From: Nautilus pompilius
Lineage: Eukaryota; Mollusca; Cephalopoda; Nautilida; Nautilidae
Direction: 5' to 3'
Length of the DNA stretch: 64,000 nucleotides
NCBI GenBank assembly: GCA_018389105.1
Contig: JACATO010000306.1
Coordinates: 2,400,001-2,464,000 of the forward strand
In this document: piece by piece, positions 1 to 12,690 of the stretch
Layout: every line of letters starts with the position of its first letter
Position numbering within the stretch: position 1 is the first letter of the stretch
Program-made: the position numbers and the translations under genes
The notes under the pieces: generated by a model
Told to the model about the DNA's origin: nothing
Database searches by the model: none
The model's input: the letters and a program-made list of their open reading frames with translations, nothing else

Positions 1-2027
1 CAACCAAGCTGAGACCTACCTACCTGTCTGTCTTCTGCTATTATTGTTAAATGGTCAGGAGTCTGGCGTAATTCATCAAACTGCAGCAGTTCCTCCTCAT
101 TAAAACTGTTAAGACTGTGAAGGGAGCAGTTTTCCTAATCTTCTTGTCAGTTAAACACTTATTTGCATAGTTTTGATGATGTTTGGAGGAAATATTTGAC
201 TCGCATTCATGTGTACATACATGGGCATTCAAAGTTATGAGCCCATCAAAAAAGCAGTCATCTGCCTTTTAAATACTTTATTGTTAATGGAAGTTCATTA
301 TCTGTCAAAAAAAAAACAAACAAAAAATGTAGAAAAAAAACAAACCATTAATTGTCATTGGTACCACTTAAACATTTTGCATAATTATGTTATCAGTAAG
401 TTATTTCTATGAATGAAGTATAGTTTACACCACAAGCATGGTGATATTATGTCCATTAGATATGGCTTCTGATGAAAATAGCACCTAAAAACAAAAATGC
501 ATATAAAACAAGGCTAACCATTGTTGCCCTTCATAAAGCTGGTTTCTTCCAAATGAAGGTTGTAGAGGGAGTTGTAGTTATATTGGATAGTCTGCAAACA
601 GTTATTTATAAAGTGAAGTAAACTGGCTCAGCCATGAATGTAAAGGGCTAGGAAGAAAAAGAAAAATAACACAGTGGGAAGATAGGTCACTGGTTTCACT
701 GTCTAGGGCAGACATTTTCTTGACAGGTAGCCAGTTAACTTCTGATGGCGATTCCTTTGCACAAATCAGCATTTCAACCTCTACCACCAAAAGATGGTTA
801 AAAGAGTTTGCATTGAATGGCTTGGTAACAGATAGAAAGATAGAAGACCCTTGTTTAGACATGGTAATAAGAAAAAATTATTTGGCTGGGCTGAACAATA
901 TCAGAACCAGTGCACTGTAGTTGGATAGGAGCAGGTGTGAAATATTTGGCTCTAAATAATAGCAGTTGGAGAAAGTATAAGAGCTGCATTTTCCATGAGT
1001 ACAAATAAGTATGGTGTGTTGAAAATGTGAAAGTATTTGATTGTTTTGGTGGTTATTTTGCTGGGGACTTGATTAAAATCTATTAGATTCCATGAGAATT
1101 ATCACAATATTCTATGCTGTGAATTTCCATCAGAGCATAATCTGATAGATGATGATGGGCTTATAGTGCAACAAGGTAATGGTTTAAAGACACAACAAAG
1201 TTAAATACACAATACCTCATCAGAAAAGAATTGGAAGGATGACTTAAAACTAAGGTGTGGGATGAATTTGATCTAAAAGTTATGGGAAAAAGGTCCCAAC
1301 CAATGCCAAACAACAATGAGGCTACTTGAGAAATGGGAATTATTTACATAGGTATATATTGAAAAGTTACTCTACGTGCATCAGTTTTTCACATCAATGG
1401 TGTCTATTTTGATGAAAAAAAACTGTGATAATAAATAGCATTATAATCTCTTCTCATACAGAGTTCAATAACAATAAAGCATTTCAAAAGTATATGTATT
1501 TTATAATTTTGATTACCAGTGTGCAGTATCCATATATATATATATATACTCAGTTTATTTGCATATATATATCATCATATGATTGTTAGAGAATGAATAT
1601 AAATGACAATAACATTATGTTGGAACTATGATCTCACAAGATATTTTAAATTAAAATATTCTCCTGGGATATTACATTTGTGGGTCTACATTTTGAGGGG
1701 AGTTTGTTTTTTTTGAAAAATGTGTTTTTTTTTAAATAAGATATGCAATGCTACATGCAAGTTGATCAGGGTGTAACAAATTTTCAAAAGGTTTTCAGTT
1801 ATCCTGATTTTTCAATTCGTTATGGTCAGCTGATTACTAACACAGCACTGGTTTGTCACTCAGAATGTTACTTTAAACATTTTACACACATTTACTGATA
1901 ATACGAATACAACTAACTTTTCCCAAACCGAAATGAAACAGTCATTTGAACTCATGAAAAAAATGTTTATTCATTACATTTATTTAATTCTTAAGTACAG
2001 TAAAAATCTAAATTTCAGTTATAGAAA
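1..2027. other. AT-rich non-coding stretch
   Basis: I see no gene here. The short open frames (60-90 codons) lack codon bias, domain signatures or splice sites that would join them to anything. There is a short (AT)n tract near 1533-1548. It lies upstream of, or in an intron upstream of, the mannosidase exons. Confidence 0.6.
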
Positions 2028-3650
2028 TCAAAAATGCACAATTTTTCGGACTTTCCTTCTATGCATTGAAGTATCATCATGAATTAGATCTCAAATATAG
2101 TTGCCCATCATTCTGACATCCAATTTTCCCTGATATCTCTTTTCCATTGCTAGGATATCTTGGTGAAATCTCTCACCATGCTCTTTGCTGAAATCTCCTA
2201 TGTTGTCCTCGAAGAAATCTAGATGAGAATGAAGGACGTGAAGCTTGAGAGACATTCTGCATCCAAGCTTTTCATACTCAATGATTAAATCTTCAATCAA
2301 TTGTATATAGTTTTCACTTTTTTCCCAGGAAATTTTCGACAACTAAAGGAAATATCTTCCATGCTCTTTTTTCTTGTTCTGGCATCTTTTCTTCTAATTC
2401 TTCTGGATTTGAGCATTTGATGAACTTGTGGCCCAACAAAAATCCCACCTTTTAATTTTGCTTCTGAAAGATTTGGAAACCATTCACGAATGTGTTGGAA
2501 TGTTTCACTTTCTGTGTTAAGATCTTTAATTAACTGCTTCACAAACCCCAGTGTTATGTGCAGTGGAGGCATGAGGATTTTTCTGATCCTACCAACAGCT
2601 CATATTTAACATTTTGTGTTCGATGAATAAACTGATCTCTGGCTGGCCACACTTTTCAGACAGAGAAAGCATGAATATTTAGTGAATCCTCCTTGCAGTC
2701 CTTTCAAAAAACCAATCATCTCAAAATCTCCACAAGCATCATCCCAGTTATACTTTTTGTAGTCATTTGTCTCCAGCAGAAACTTAACATTTTCATAATC
2801 TTCCTCCTTATGTACAGAATGACCAATGGGTATCAATGGATATTTGTTTCCATTGTGAAGAAGGACTGCTTTGAGACTTCTCGCTGAACTGTCAATGAAG
2901 AGACACTATTCAGTAGGATTGTGGACAGTAACCATTTCATAAAACAAGCTATTAATGTCACTGCAAAGCACAATTTACCATTCACTGAGAAGTATCTTGA
3001 GAATTTTTCATGCCTCTTTCTGGAAGATGTAGATTTACAACTGCTATCCAAGAGATTCCATTCTTTCAGACTTGATATAAGAATTTCAGTAAACCTAAAT
3101 CTCATACTAAGTCATTCAGTTCTTGCTGATTTGGAAAATAAGGCTGCTTTGAATTTAAGTCAGAATCATAGTTTTCATCTACAGGTGAATTTTCACTTTC
3201 TGATGATGAATCTGTTTCTTTGGATTTGGATTGTGGCTGAGGCACTGGAAGGTCATCACTGTGCAGAACTGGTACAATGGATGATGGAATGTTTGGATAC
3301 ACAATATCATGTCAGTTTTTTGGTGTTCCTGAATCTTGACACATCCACTGGACAAAAGTAAGTCATCTGTGTGATTCTTAGGCTCTCGCCAAATATGAGG
3401 TATTGCAAATGGCATTGCTTTCCGATCTCCTCTTAGCTATCCTTCTAGTGCTGATCTGCATGTTCCACAAGCCACATGAGGTGCCCAGGCTTTATCTTGT
3501 TCATCATTCTTCATTCCAAAGTATGATTCATAGGCCAGTGAAAATTTATTGTTTGGTGTGATCACATGTCTTACTTGCTTTGGGTCAATATAGAATCCAC
3601 AAAAAACAAAATGAGTCTGTAGAGAGCTTGCATTTTCGATTTGCAGCCAT
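2028..3650 (-). pseudogene. Decayed copy of an uncharacterised multi-copy invertebrate protein family
   Basis: Read on the minus strand, a protein-like track runs from a Met at 3650 (MAANRKCKLSTDSFCF) to a stop at 2028-2030. That is 1623 nt, about 540 codons, but it is broken by several stops and frameshifts. Recognisable blocks in order are a Cys-rich N-terminus with VACGTC, MPFAIPHIWREPKNH, an acidic spacer, a QQELNDLV block, SLKEWNLL, PIGHSVHKEEDYENV, GLQGGFTKYSCFLCL, MPPLHITLGFVKQL, and LHSHLDFFEDNIGDFSKEHG followed by ERFHQDILAMEKRYQG. From memory these blocks, in this order, belong to an uncharacterised family found in many near-identical copies in arthropod and other invertebrate genomes, so it behaves like a mobile-element gene. 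No function is established to my knowledge. The Cys pairs could bind zinc (inference). One late break is a TGA where Trp is expected after GNYI. Confidence 0.7.
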
Positions 3651-5685
3651 TCATCTAATAACAGTACTATGCACCCATTCTTTCAACTATAATAGTATAA
3701 TTATTTCTAATATACTTGACATTTACAAAAAAACCAATGCTAGAACTGTACTTAAGATACAAAAATGCCATATAAAAAGTAAAAAAAAATCAACTACATT
3801 TTTGTTACCTAGTGTTATTTGCTGTTTAGAAAGCAAAGCCCAGTATGATTCCCCGCTTCTTTTTCTTGAAAAGATTCAACAGGCATTTTTATAGTTGAAA
3901 ACTGAAAATGTCAGTTTAGTCTAAAACTAATTTAGTTTAATAATTAAGTAGGTGTAAGTGAAAAAAATAAAATGTTTGGGAATCAACATAACAAATGAGA
4001 TATGTCTTAAATTTTGTTAGGAATTCAAAAAATCAGGAAACATTAGTCTCCACCCTTGCTACAGCGAGTCATAAACACTGGCCATTCTCTTACTAAATGA
4101 ATGTTAGAAGAAAAAGAAAGGCTTACAAAATGGGTAAAAATGAAAATTTGAAAGGACAATATTGTAGTTTGAATGGATTGAATTCTGTTAACTTTTCCAA
4201 AATTTCTCAGTGTGAAAAAAATTAAAATAAAAAAAAAAAACAACAAAAAAAACAACTTTATTACCAGTCTCTATGACGGAGACGACCCTGGTGAGTGTGT
4301 GCATGCCACAGCTATCCACCAGTGAACTTTAATTATTCTGTATTGTGAGGGGGCCCCCCCCTAGCTGTGCTAACTGTCATTAGACTATTCTAATGTAAGA
4401 AGCTGGCTTTAAAAAGCATTAACCCTTTCATTTCTGCATTAGTGCAAATTGTCAGTACATGAACAGACTCTGCATATTACTCTGATGTAACAGTCAGTTG
4501 ATTACTATGATCTCACAGTTAGACTTCAAACTTTCAGCCTAAAATCATGATAAAGGAGTATATCAGCTGATTTTTATTTATTTATTTATTTATTGTTTGT
4601 TTGTTTATTTTTAATTTTAGGAGATAAATCAGCAGTGATTTGATTTAATGCTTGCTCTTTAATGTCATTGGTGACCAATGGAATGGTCAATTATGTTGGC
4701 ATTCTTGCAGAGTTTTTTCTTTGATTTATCTCTACTGATGGTAACAAGACGCTCTCAAGTTGAGATTGTTTATTTGGTTTTTTTTACTGATTTTCAGTTA
4801 AATTTAAGTTTAATACAAAAATCATGTTCTGGCCTTTGCTTTTTTAACAAGTAAACTTTACATTATTTTTATTTTTTTTGGAGAAACAAAAAACTCATCA
4901 TGTTTGCCTTTTGATTGAAGTAGACAACAGTCAAAAGAATTTGACGACATTGCACCAAAATGATTAAGTATAGAAATGTATACCATCATAGTAGTCATGT
5001 CACATTCTTTTATTTTCACTTCAGGACTCAGAAAATATGAAGAAATTATACATGCTTAACAATCTTGGAAAAATCCTAACATATTTTATAATTTAGCATG
5101 ACTTTTATTTATCTAAACCAATATGGAAACAGAAGAAAATGGATTTTCTACTTTACTATTATATTGAGACATCGGTAAAAACGTTTTTGAGTGTTATGTG
5201 CATTTTATTTTTAAGATGGCATTTTTACTTGATTTTGTTTTCATCTATAAATATGTAAGCTAGACTGAGAAGGAACATTTTGATATTGCCCCTAATAAAA
5301 GTAAATGTCTTTAATTCCAAACATGTAGATTAACAGTGTGGTCTTTATAGAAATGTAGTCTCAGATCAGAGGAATTAAACAGATGGCCATTAGAGAGAGA
5401 ATTGTTTAATCTGTTGGGTCTTGCATTTTTACTGATGTATATAATGCTAAAGACGGCAGGAAGCCTAAATGTCATCAAAGCATATCAACAAATATTAGGA
5501 CTAAAAACTAAAAATGGCAGCTGGAAAGACTAGTGGGAATATCAGGTTAACTTGATTATTAGTCTGGTGAGTGTCAAGTTTGAAGTATTGCATTATTTAT
5601 TACTACTACTATAAAATTTTATTTGTAAAATTGAGGTAGATGGTAGATGGAGCAGCATTTATGGTTTAGCAAAAAAAAAAAGAAA
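3651..5685. other. Non-coding AT-rich stretch
   Basis: No gene is seen. It contains A-rich tracts near 4216-4250, a G5/C8 run at about 4350-4362 and a TTTA-rich simple repeat near 4574-4600. The open frames are short and show no family resemblance. Confidence 0.55.
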
Positions 5686-6946
5686 CAAGATGGTGATTAA
5701 CATAATAAAAACAAATTTACAAAGCTGAATATTTTTAATATGCTGGCACTTATTTTTGATTGGACACCAATCACATATATAACACAATACCATAGATATA
5801 TTTCGAGGAAAACCCAATGTATACTATTGGTAAACAAAAAAAAAAAATGATATTAAGATAATAATGAAAATAAATGTTCACAAGTTGTGTGTTCATTCAG
5901 TGTGGGCTATAACTATTCAGTAAAAAGAGATTCTTTAATTTGAAGTTTGCAGAGGATATGGCCAGTATTCTGCGAGCATTCAAAGCCATATAATTCAGTA
6001 AGACCTAATTCTCTCTTTCAAACAGCTGTGTGGTAAATATTGTGTGCTTTTCCCATATAGGGGGCCTGGCATAACAGATGTAATAAAATAAGCCATGTGC
6101 TATTTGCCTGGAATTGGAATTCTTTATGCATAAATGTTACCAATCTGATATGCACTTGTAGAGGAGACTTTAAGCTCAGAAATGGATGCAGTGAATGAAT
6201 AAGTTTAATCAACGATTTCTTCAAATTGAATGAATGTAAAACTATATAAAGGCAAAGTTAAATAACTTTTTCAGAAGCTAATGGTGCATAGTGTTTGTTG
6301 ATCATGTTGGGCTGCCTGCATTGGCAAGATGATCCAATACATCCAGCTGAGATTTATTTGTGGAAAGAAGAACTTGGGTTTATTAAATCACCAGTCACAA
6401 ATCTGATCTAAATGACATATGGCTGGACACATCCTATTCTGACTCCAAATCATTGAATCTCTCTATTAAACATCTATAGCCTAAGCTGAATGAAGGCAAT
6501 TTTCTTGATCGTTGCAGCTATTTGCATGTTAATTTTCTTGTTTAGCTATACTACATGGTGCACACAAAGTTCTGTTACTATATCAAAGTTTGATAGATTT
6601 AGAAATAATGACAATATATTGTTTTATTAATCTTAAGCATGTTTAAATAATAATGTTGTGCTTGTTTACTAATTGAATATTTCCCCTAAGGACCTTCAAA
6701 TATTGAGGATACACATTGAATTTTAGTTTTACCCAAAAAAGAAGCACATAGGTGTCAGAACAAATGATCAGGTAACTCATGCACTGAAGTAAATGTGGAC
6801 GTCAACAGTGTAATAGGATCCCATCCTATTATAAAACTTATTTAACAAGTTTAATGTAGAGATGGGATGATGAAATTTTGTAGCATCTTCAGGTGTGAGT
6901 CACCAGTTACACTATTCTTTTTGAAAAAAAAAAAAAAAAAAAAAAA
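5686..6946. repeat. Tandem duplication, copy 1 (about 1261 bp)
   Basis: The sequence starting CAAGATGGTGATTAAC at 5686 recurs starting at 6947, head to tail with no spacer. Copy 1 runs into an A-run at 6924-6946. I noted only four differences from copy 2: an extra A in GAGGATATGG near 5956, G/A in CAGCTGTGTGG near 6028, C/T in AAACATCTATAG near 6470, and G/T in CACCAGTTAC near 6906. No coding content is convincing; the 68-codon minus-strand open frame occurs in both copies only because the DNA is duplicated. Confidence 0.95.
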
Positions 6947-8205
6947 CAAGATGGTGATTAACATAATAAAAACAAATTTACAAAGCTGAATATTTTTAAT
7001 ATGCTGGCACTTATTTTTGATTGGACACCAATCACATATATAACACAATACCATAGATATATTTCGAGGAAAACCCAATGTATACTATTGGTAAACAAAA
7101 AAAAAAAATGATATTAAGATAATAATGAAAATAAATGTTCACAAGTTGTGTGTTCATTCAGTGTGGGCTATAACTATTCAGTAAAAAGAGATTCTTTAAT
7201 TTGAAGTTTGCAGAGGTATGGCCAGTATTCTGCGAGCATTCAAAGCCATATAATTCAGTAAGACCTAATTCTCTCTTTCAAACAGCTATGTGGTAAATAT
7301 TGTGTGCTTTTCCCATATAGGGGGCCTGGCATAACAGATGTAATAAAATAAGCCATGTGCTATTTGCCTGGAATTGGAATTCTTTATGCATAAATGTTAC
7401 CAATCTGATATGCACTTGTAGAGGAGACTTTAAGCTCAGAAATGGATGCAGTGAATGAATAAGTTTAATCAACGATTTCTTCAAATTGAATGAATGTAAA
7501 ACTATATAAAGGCAAAGTTAAATAACTTTTTCAGAAGCTAATGGTGCATAGTGTTTGTTGATCATGTTGGGCTGCCTGCATTGGCAAGATGATCCAATAC
7601 ATCCAGCTGAGATTTATTTGTGGAAAGAAGAACTTGGGTTTATTAAATCACCAGTCACAAATCTGATCTAAATGACATATGGCTGGACACATCCTATTCT
7701 GACTCCAAATCATTGAATCTCTCTATTAAATATCTATAGCCTAAGCTGAATGAAGGCAATTTTCTTGATCGTTGCAGCTATTTGCATGTTAATTTTCTTG
7801 TTTAGCTATACTACATGGTGCACACAAAGTTCTGTTACTATATCAAAGTTTGATAGATTTAGAAATAATGACAATATATTGTTTTATTAATCTTAAGCAT
7901 GTTTAAATAATAATGTTGTGCTTGTTTACTAATTGAATATTTCCCCTAAGGACCTTCAAATATTGAGGATACACATTGAATTTTAGTTTTACCCAAAAAA
8001 GAAGCACATAGGTGTCAGAACAAATGATCAGGTAACTCATGCACTGAAGTAAATGTGGACGTCAACAGTGTAATAGGATCCCATCCTATTATAAAACTTA
8101 TTTAACAAGTTTAATGTAGAGATGGGATGATGAAATTTTGTAGCATCTTCAGGTGTGAGTCACCATTTACACTATTCTTTTTGAAAAAAAACAAAAAAAA
8201 AAAAC
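6947..8205. repeat. Tandem duplication, copy 2 (about 1259 bp)
   Basis: This is a head-to-tail second copy of 5686-6946, offset 1261 bp at its start and 1260 bp after a one-base deletion near 7217. It ends in an A-rich tract at 8184-8205 with one C inside (AAACAAAA). The identity is about 99.7% by eye. A-tracts lie at the left edge (5671-5685), the junction (6924-6946) and the right edge, which fits unequal exchange or replication slippage between A-runs. An assembly duplication would look the same. Confidence 0.95.
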
Positions 8206-11200
8206 AAATTTCTCTAGTAAAAGCTATAACAGAAATTATCTTTAGGAAAGTTCTTCATGTTTTCTAACTTCATGTGGATTCTTGGTGCCTCATAGTTGGC
8301 AGTTATATATATATCTTGATTATTTCTAGATTTATTACACTTTTAAGTACTAACTTAGATTTACACGCTTCTGATATCCAAGAGTTTCCATATTTTTGGT
8401 GTCATTTATGCCAAGCATAAAAAGTGTAGCATGGATTGAATAAAAATGTTTACATTGTTCATGCTGTGAGTATGCCAAATTTAAAACAAATTGCACACTA
8501 TTTTGCAACAAAAACAGATGAAGAAAACTACACAGTTACCCTTGAAAAGTCGGTCAACAATAAGGCCACATCACAGGTAATGAGAACCATTGAGAATCGA
8601 TTTCAAAATCTTTATTTATCTCCATCAAAATGTTTCTTAAATTTTTTGAAGACAAATTCTTACTTGGATCAGATTTCTTGAACTTTTGTGAAACATGACA
8701 TTCATATGATATAGTGATAAAAATTGTTCTCAGAATACCTTAAATTTAAAAAAAAATTCATTGTGTATTTATTTATTCATTTATAATGTTTCCATAGAAC
8801 TTTTAAAATAAAAAAAATTTGGACTTACACTGTTGCAAGTGATGGAGTTCTAATTTAATGCTTGTGTTTAGTCTGGTGTTGACAGGATATTACATCAATT
8901 CAACAACTCATACTTCAGTATTAATGTATAAATGTGGGTTTACTATACATAAACTCTGCACTACCCTTTGAGTGGGAGAGTTTTTTTGTTAAATGTATAA
9001 ATATATTTTTTTTTATTTGCATCAGTCAACTCATTTCAAAAGCAGAATTCAACTGTATTTGCAAGAATTTCAGTCACTAGTTGTTTTTTTTTTTCTCCTT
9101 TTTCTTTTGCTCATCTAAAACAGCCACAAAGTTTTTCTGGATTGCCAATGGTTTTGTCACATGATATGATTGTCTGAATCCTGCTGCTGAACCAGTGTTG
9201 ACCTCCGAAAGCTAAATAGCCCTGACTTGGCGAAATCTGTATGATGGCCATTTTGTTTGCAGTAAGCCCTGCAATTCATTATGCTGCTAGATTAATTTAT
9301 CTCAGTAAAACCAGAAAACCTCCAACAATCATCCATACTGGAAGACTTTATTTGTTGTCGGAAACGATAGATGGACAGGCTATTTCCGCTCTTGTTTAGA
9401 TATGGCTTTTACCACTGGAGCTTAGATAAGTTTATTTATAAACTCTGAATGCTTTCTTGTACTATATGTTTAAGATCAAGTTAAATTAGTGACATCTTTC
9501 TTGGGTGACAGTCTGCTTATTTTGTGTGTGCGTGTGCATGCGTGGTACTAATTTACTATATAAAGCTGAGAAGAAAGCCCTTTATAGAGGGAGAACCTAT
9601 AACCATTTTTGTTTTGAGACCTTCACACAACACCTTGTGTTATAAAGGAAAAATGGGAGGATGTTATATGCAGTGATATTTTGTTAATTTTCACATTGCA
9701 CAGAATTTTCATGAACTACAATGTAATAAAAATTTGGAATAAATTCTCGAGGAACACCTTTACTTGGAGACATATATTATCTAGGATAGGACCTTTCTTG
9801 ACATCATTGCTAGCATTAGCTGGGCACAAAACTGTCTGAGAAAATAAAACCTTAGCCAGACAGACCCAGTTATCTGACTGAGCTTACAAACAACAAAGAT
9901 CCTTTCAGTCTGTGTATTTAGAGTGTACAGGAAATAACCTCACTGCTTTCTTTGATTTCTTTAAAAAACTTAGTTTTTTCTCAAGGCTTAATATTATTTA
10001 TATGTTAGCCTGAATCTGATTTAGTTAACACTTCTTTGCCATTATATGAGGTGCTGTATCTGTTTGTTCTGAAATCTCTTGGTACAAGCTGGAAGCTAAA
10101 TTCTTAGATTAAAGAATTAACATTTGGAAATCCAATTTCTCAGCTTGTGTCTAGTTGAGACAATTCTGCTAATGAGGTTGTACTCTATAAAAAAATAAAT
10201 TATTGGAGAAAGTAAATAAAGAAAAATATTTTTTTTAAAAACAATTTACAGAGATTATTGTAATACACACACATTTGCCATTTTGCAAAGCTACACAAGA
10301 TAAACCTAAAGGTGACAAGATGTTGAATGATTGTGTAGTATATTCAGTTGACAACTTAATCCTGGAAGGGAGATAAGTACTTAATGCTTGTTAACCTATT
10401 TTTTGTAAAGCTAAAGATGACATGGCAGTTGTCATCAGATTTTATTGCTGAAGTAAGAAAATAATTAGAAGTTAGTCAATACGAGTACTTCACAAAGACT
10501 GAAAAATCTTTTTAAAGCACAAATGAAATTAATGCTATTGATTGGGTTAAAGCTAGAGCTTTGCTGCTATTGATTTTAACTTCATAGTGTCTGTTTGTTT
10601 ATTGATGGAGATATTTTAGATCTAGAGAGATGAGTTTACATTCTTTATCCAGACAAACTAATGGCTTTGCTTTAAGAGGAACTATGACCCTGCTCACTTT
10701 TACTATCAAAACATTTAAGGTAAGATCTTTATTTGAGGAAGATGGTAGGTATATATTTCTGACCCATCGATAAATCACATTTGTAGTGGTAATTAGCCAA
10801 TTTTTGTTTTTAGCAAGTTTTGGGAAATATTTCTTCCAGTGAATTAATGTTTAAAAAACTAGCTATAAATAACAAGTACAGATTCTACATCTTTATGAAA
10901 AAGACAAATATTTTCAAAGATCTAGATAACAAAATCTTGATTAAATTATTCAAATAGAGGAGTCTAAAGATGATGGTTAAATGTTTGCTACCTTTGTAAT
11001 GCAGAAGTTTATGGTGAACTATTTTTGGAATCTATTTAGATGTCAGATAAAGATAATTTAAGATTCTGCTCAGTTTTCATAATAAGTCAATGGGAAGAAA
11101 AACTTATCATCATCAGTAACACCAATAAAATAATGTATCTTTCATGCATATGCAATAAATTCCTTTTTAATCTCACTGTCAAATACTCATCAAGCTACTC

Positions 11201-11329
11201 ATCCACTGGATGACTCCTGTCTTTTTAAAAATACTCCCCCCTGCAGTTGGATATATTTTCTTAACATTGAACCCATACAGCACACTAAATCTTTTCAATA
11301 AAAGCAAAGTGATATCCTCTGAACAATGA
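8206..11329. other. Non-coding stretch without recognisable genes
   Basis: No exon, transposon protein or structured RNA is recognised. The segment near 9120-9260 is slightly less AT-rich and could be an unidentified old repeat, but nothing in it supports a call. Confidence 0.5.
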
Positions 11330-12690
11330 CTACAATATGCAGAATAAACAGAAGTTGCATGGTGAAAAATCAGGAGAATAGAAAGGATGTGCTAAGATTT
11401 CTCTTCTATCATGGAATTTCTTTAGGATATGCATGGCCATGCATGTCCTAATGACGAAGGTGCCATCTATTCTATAGTATTTTAACATGCCTCTGATAAG
11501 CCAGGTGAACATTTTCTTGTTGGTACAAAAACCCAGGTCATTGCAGAAAAATAGATTTTTTTTTTTTTTTTTTTGTTGAGAATCTCTGTGGGCGGAGAGA
11601 GAAGCCGTCTGCCAGCCTCTATTTTATTCTTGGTGCATCACGTGAGAAATTATTGAAAAATCTCTTCCCCAACTTCGTAGGTATAAACTCCAGTGAAGCG
11701 TTAATAATGTCTAGTAAAATGAAAGAAATACCTCGAATTATTGCACGATTAGTCCCACGGCAGTGCAGGTGATGTTCAAGGAAGAGCACAAGGAAGACAG
11801 TCAGATGAGCAGCTTTCCTACTGATGATAAAGTTTCAGCTTCATCAGTCCATTGAAGCAGAAGTGCAGGAGGCGGTGCACAGCAGTAAGTCAGAATTGAT
11901 CACGTGTGCTGCCTGCTTCCCATGTTGTATTGCCTCGGGACTATATCTGCATACTTTAGTATACATTGTACTGTGTACTACTGAAAACTCAAATGCCTTT
12001 AACCTGTTCATTTTTTTTTTTTTTTTCAATTTTAATTTTGAAAGACATTTTGAAATCTGTGATGCGATACATTCAAATATCACCGTTTTGGATGCTTTCA
12101 CAGTGACAACCTAGGGAATGTCAACAACCCCATAGTAAAGAGTAACTACCTGGCTTGTGAGGGGCGGTTAAACTGCTGCTCTCAAATTTCTTGGCACTTA
12201 TTTTTCTGAGAATCTTTGCATACCTTGCACCAGTAACAGTAGTAGGCTTCACAAAATGCATGAAAAGGATACCTAGCCAGTCAAGAAGATGAGTGCCCTC
12301 ATCTTCCCATTTAACTTTGCCATGCAAAATTTCTTTGGTTGTTGTGAGAAAGGATACTTCCAAGCAGAGGATTACTTTTTTGGAATCATCTCCCATTGCT
12401 ATCTGTCTTCAAAAAGTTCTGATCATGCTCTTTGAAGCATGCAAGCATTTGCTGCAAATGGTTTGTACATTTTTCTTTTTGTTTATTTGTCATTTGGTAA
12501 GGGTATCCGACAGACACATGCTCTTGTCATGTACAAATGGTCAGCATGGGTAATTGCCACAGAGGTAAGCATGGCAGTTGCAAGTTCATTTACAGTAATT
12601 ATGTGTTCTCCATGAATCTGCTTGGGCAACTTTCTCTGTTGATAATGGTGAATGGCTACACCAAAGGTAATCTGTGACTAGCTGATGTTC
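11330..12690 (-). pseudogene. Broken mariner-like transposase, interrupted by about 0.6 kb
   Basis: The minus strand carries a decayed mariner-family (DD34D) transposase. From high to low coordinates one can read ITVNELATAM (helix-turn-helix region, near 12590), a track resembling KEHDQNFLKT (near 12400-12430), then a segment with KKFCMAK/KEILHGK, LDWLGILFMHFVKPTTVTGA and RYAKILRKISAK (12121-12396). The C-terminal part resumes only at 11330-11512 with RGMLKYYRIDGTFVIRT, AMHILKKFHDRREILAHP and FYSPDFSPCNFCLF. The third catalytic Asp position (normally PCD/PSD) reads PCN. Between the two halves lie about 600 bp (about 11545-12110) with T-runs at both edges, which do not read as transposase and look like an insertion. 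The element is inactive. It is a different mariner lineage from the one at 16930-18180. Confidence 0.65.
11545..12110. repeat. Insert within the minus-strand mariner, origin unknown
   Basis: This segment separates the two halves of the 11330-12690 mariner. It has a long T-run at its left (11555-11574) and another near its right (12011-12026), and its centre is richer in G+C than the flanks. I do not recognise a protein or a terminal repeat. The T-runs would suit a retroposed sequence in reverse orientation, but I see no clear target-site duplication. Confidence 0.35.

Noticed and set aside
2921..3361. 146-codon + strand open frame
   Set aside because: It is antisense to the uncharacterised family at 2028-3650, whose blocks are recognisable only on the minus strand.
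6018..7484. The same 68-codon minus-strand open frame in two places as evidence of a conserved gene
   Set aside because: It is duplicated only because the 1.26-kb segment is duplicated with near identity; there is no evidence of selection.
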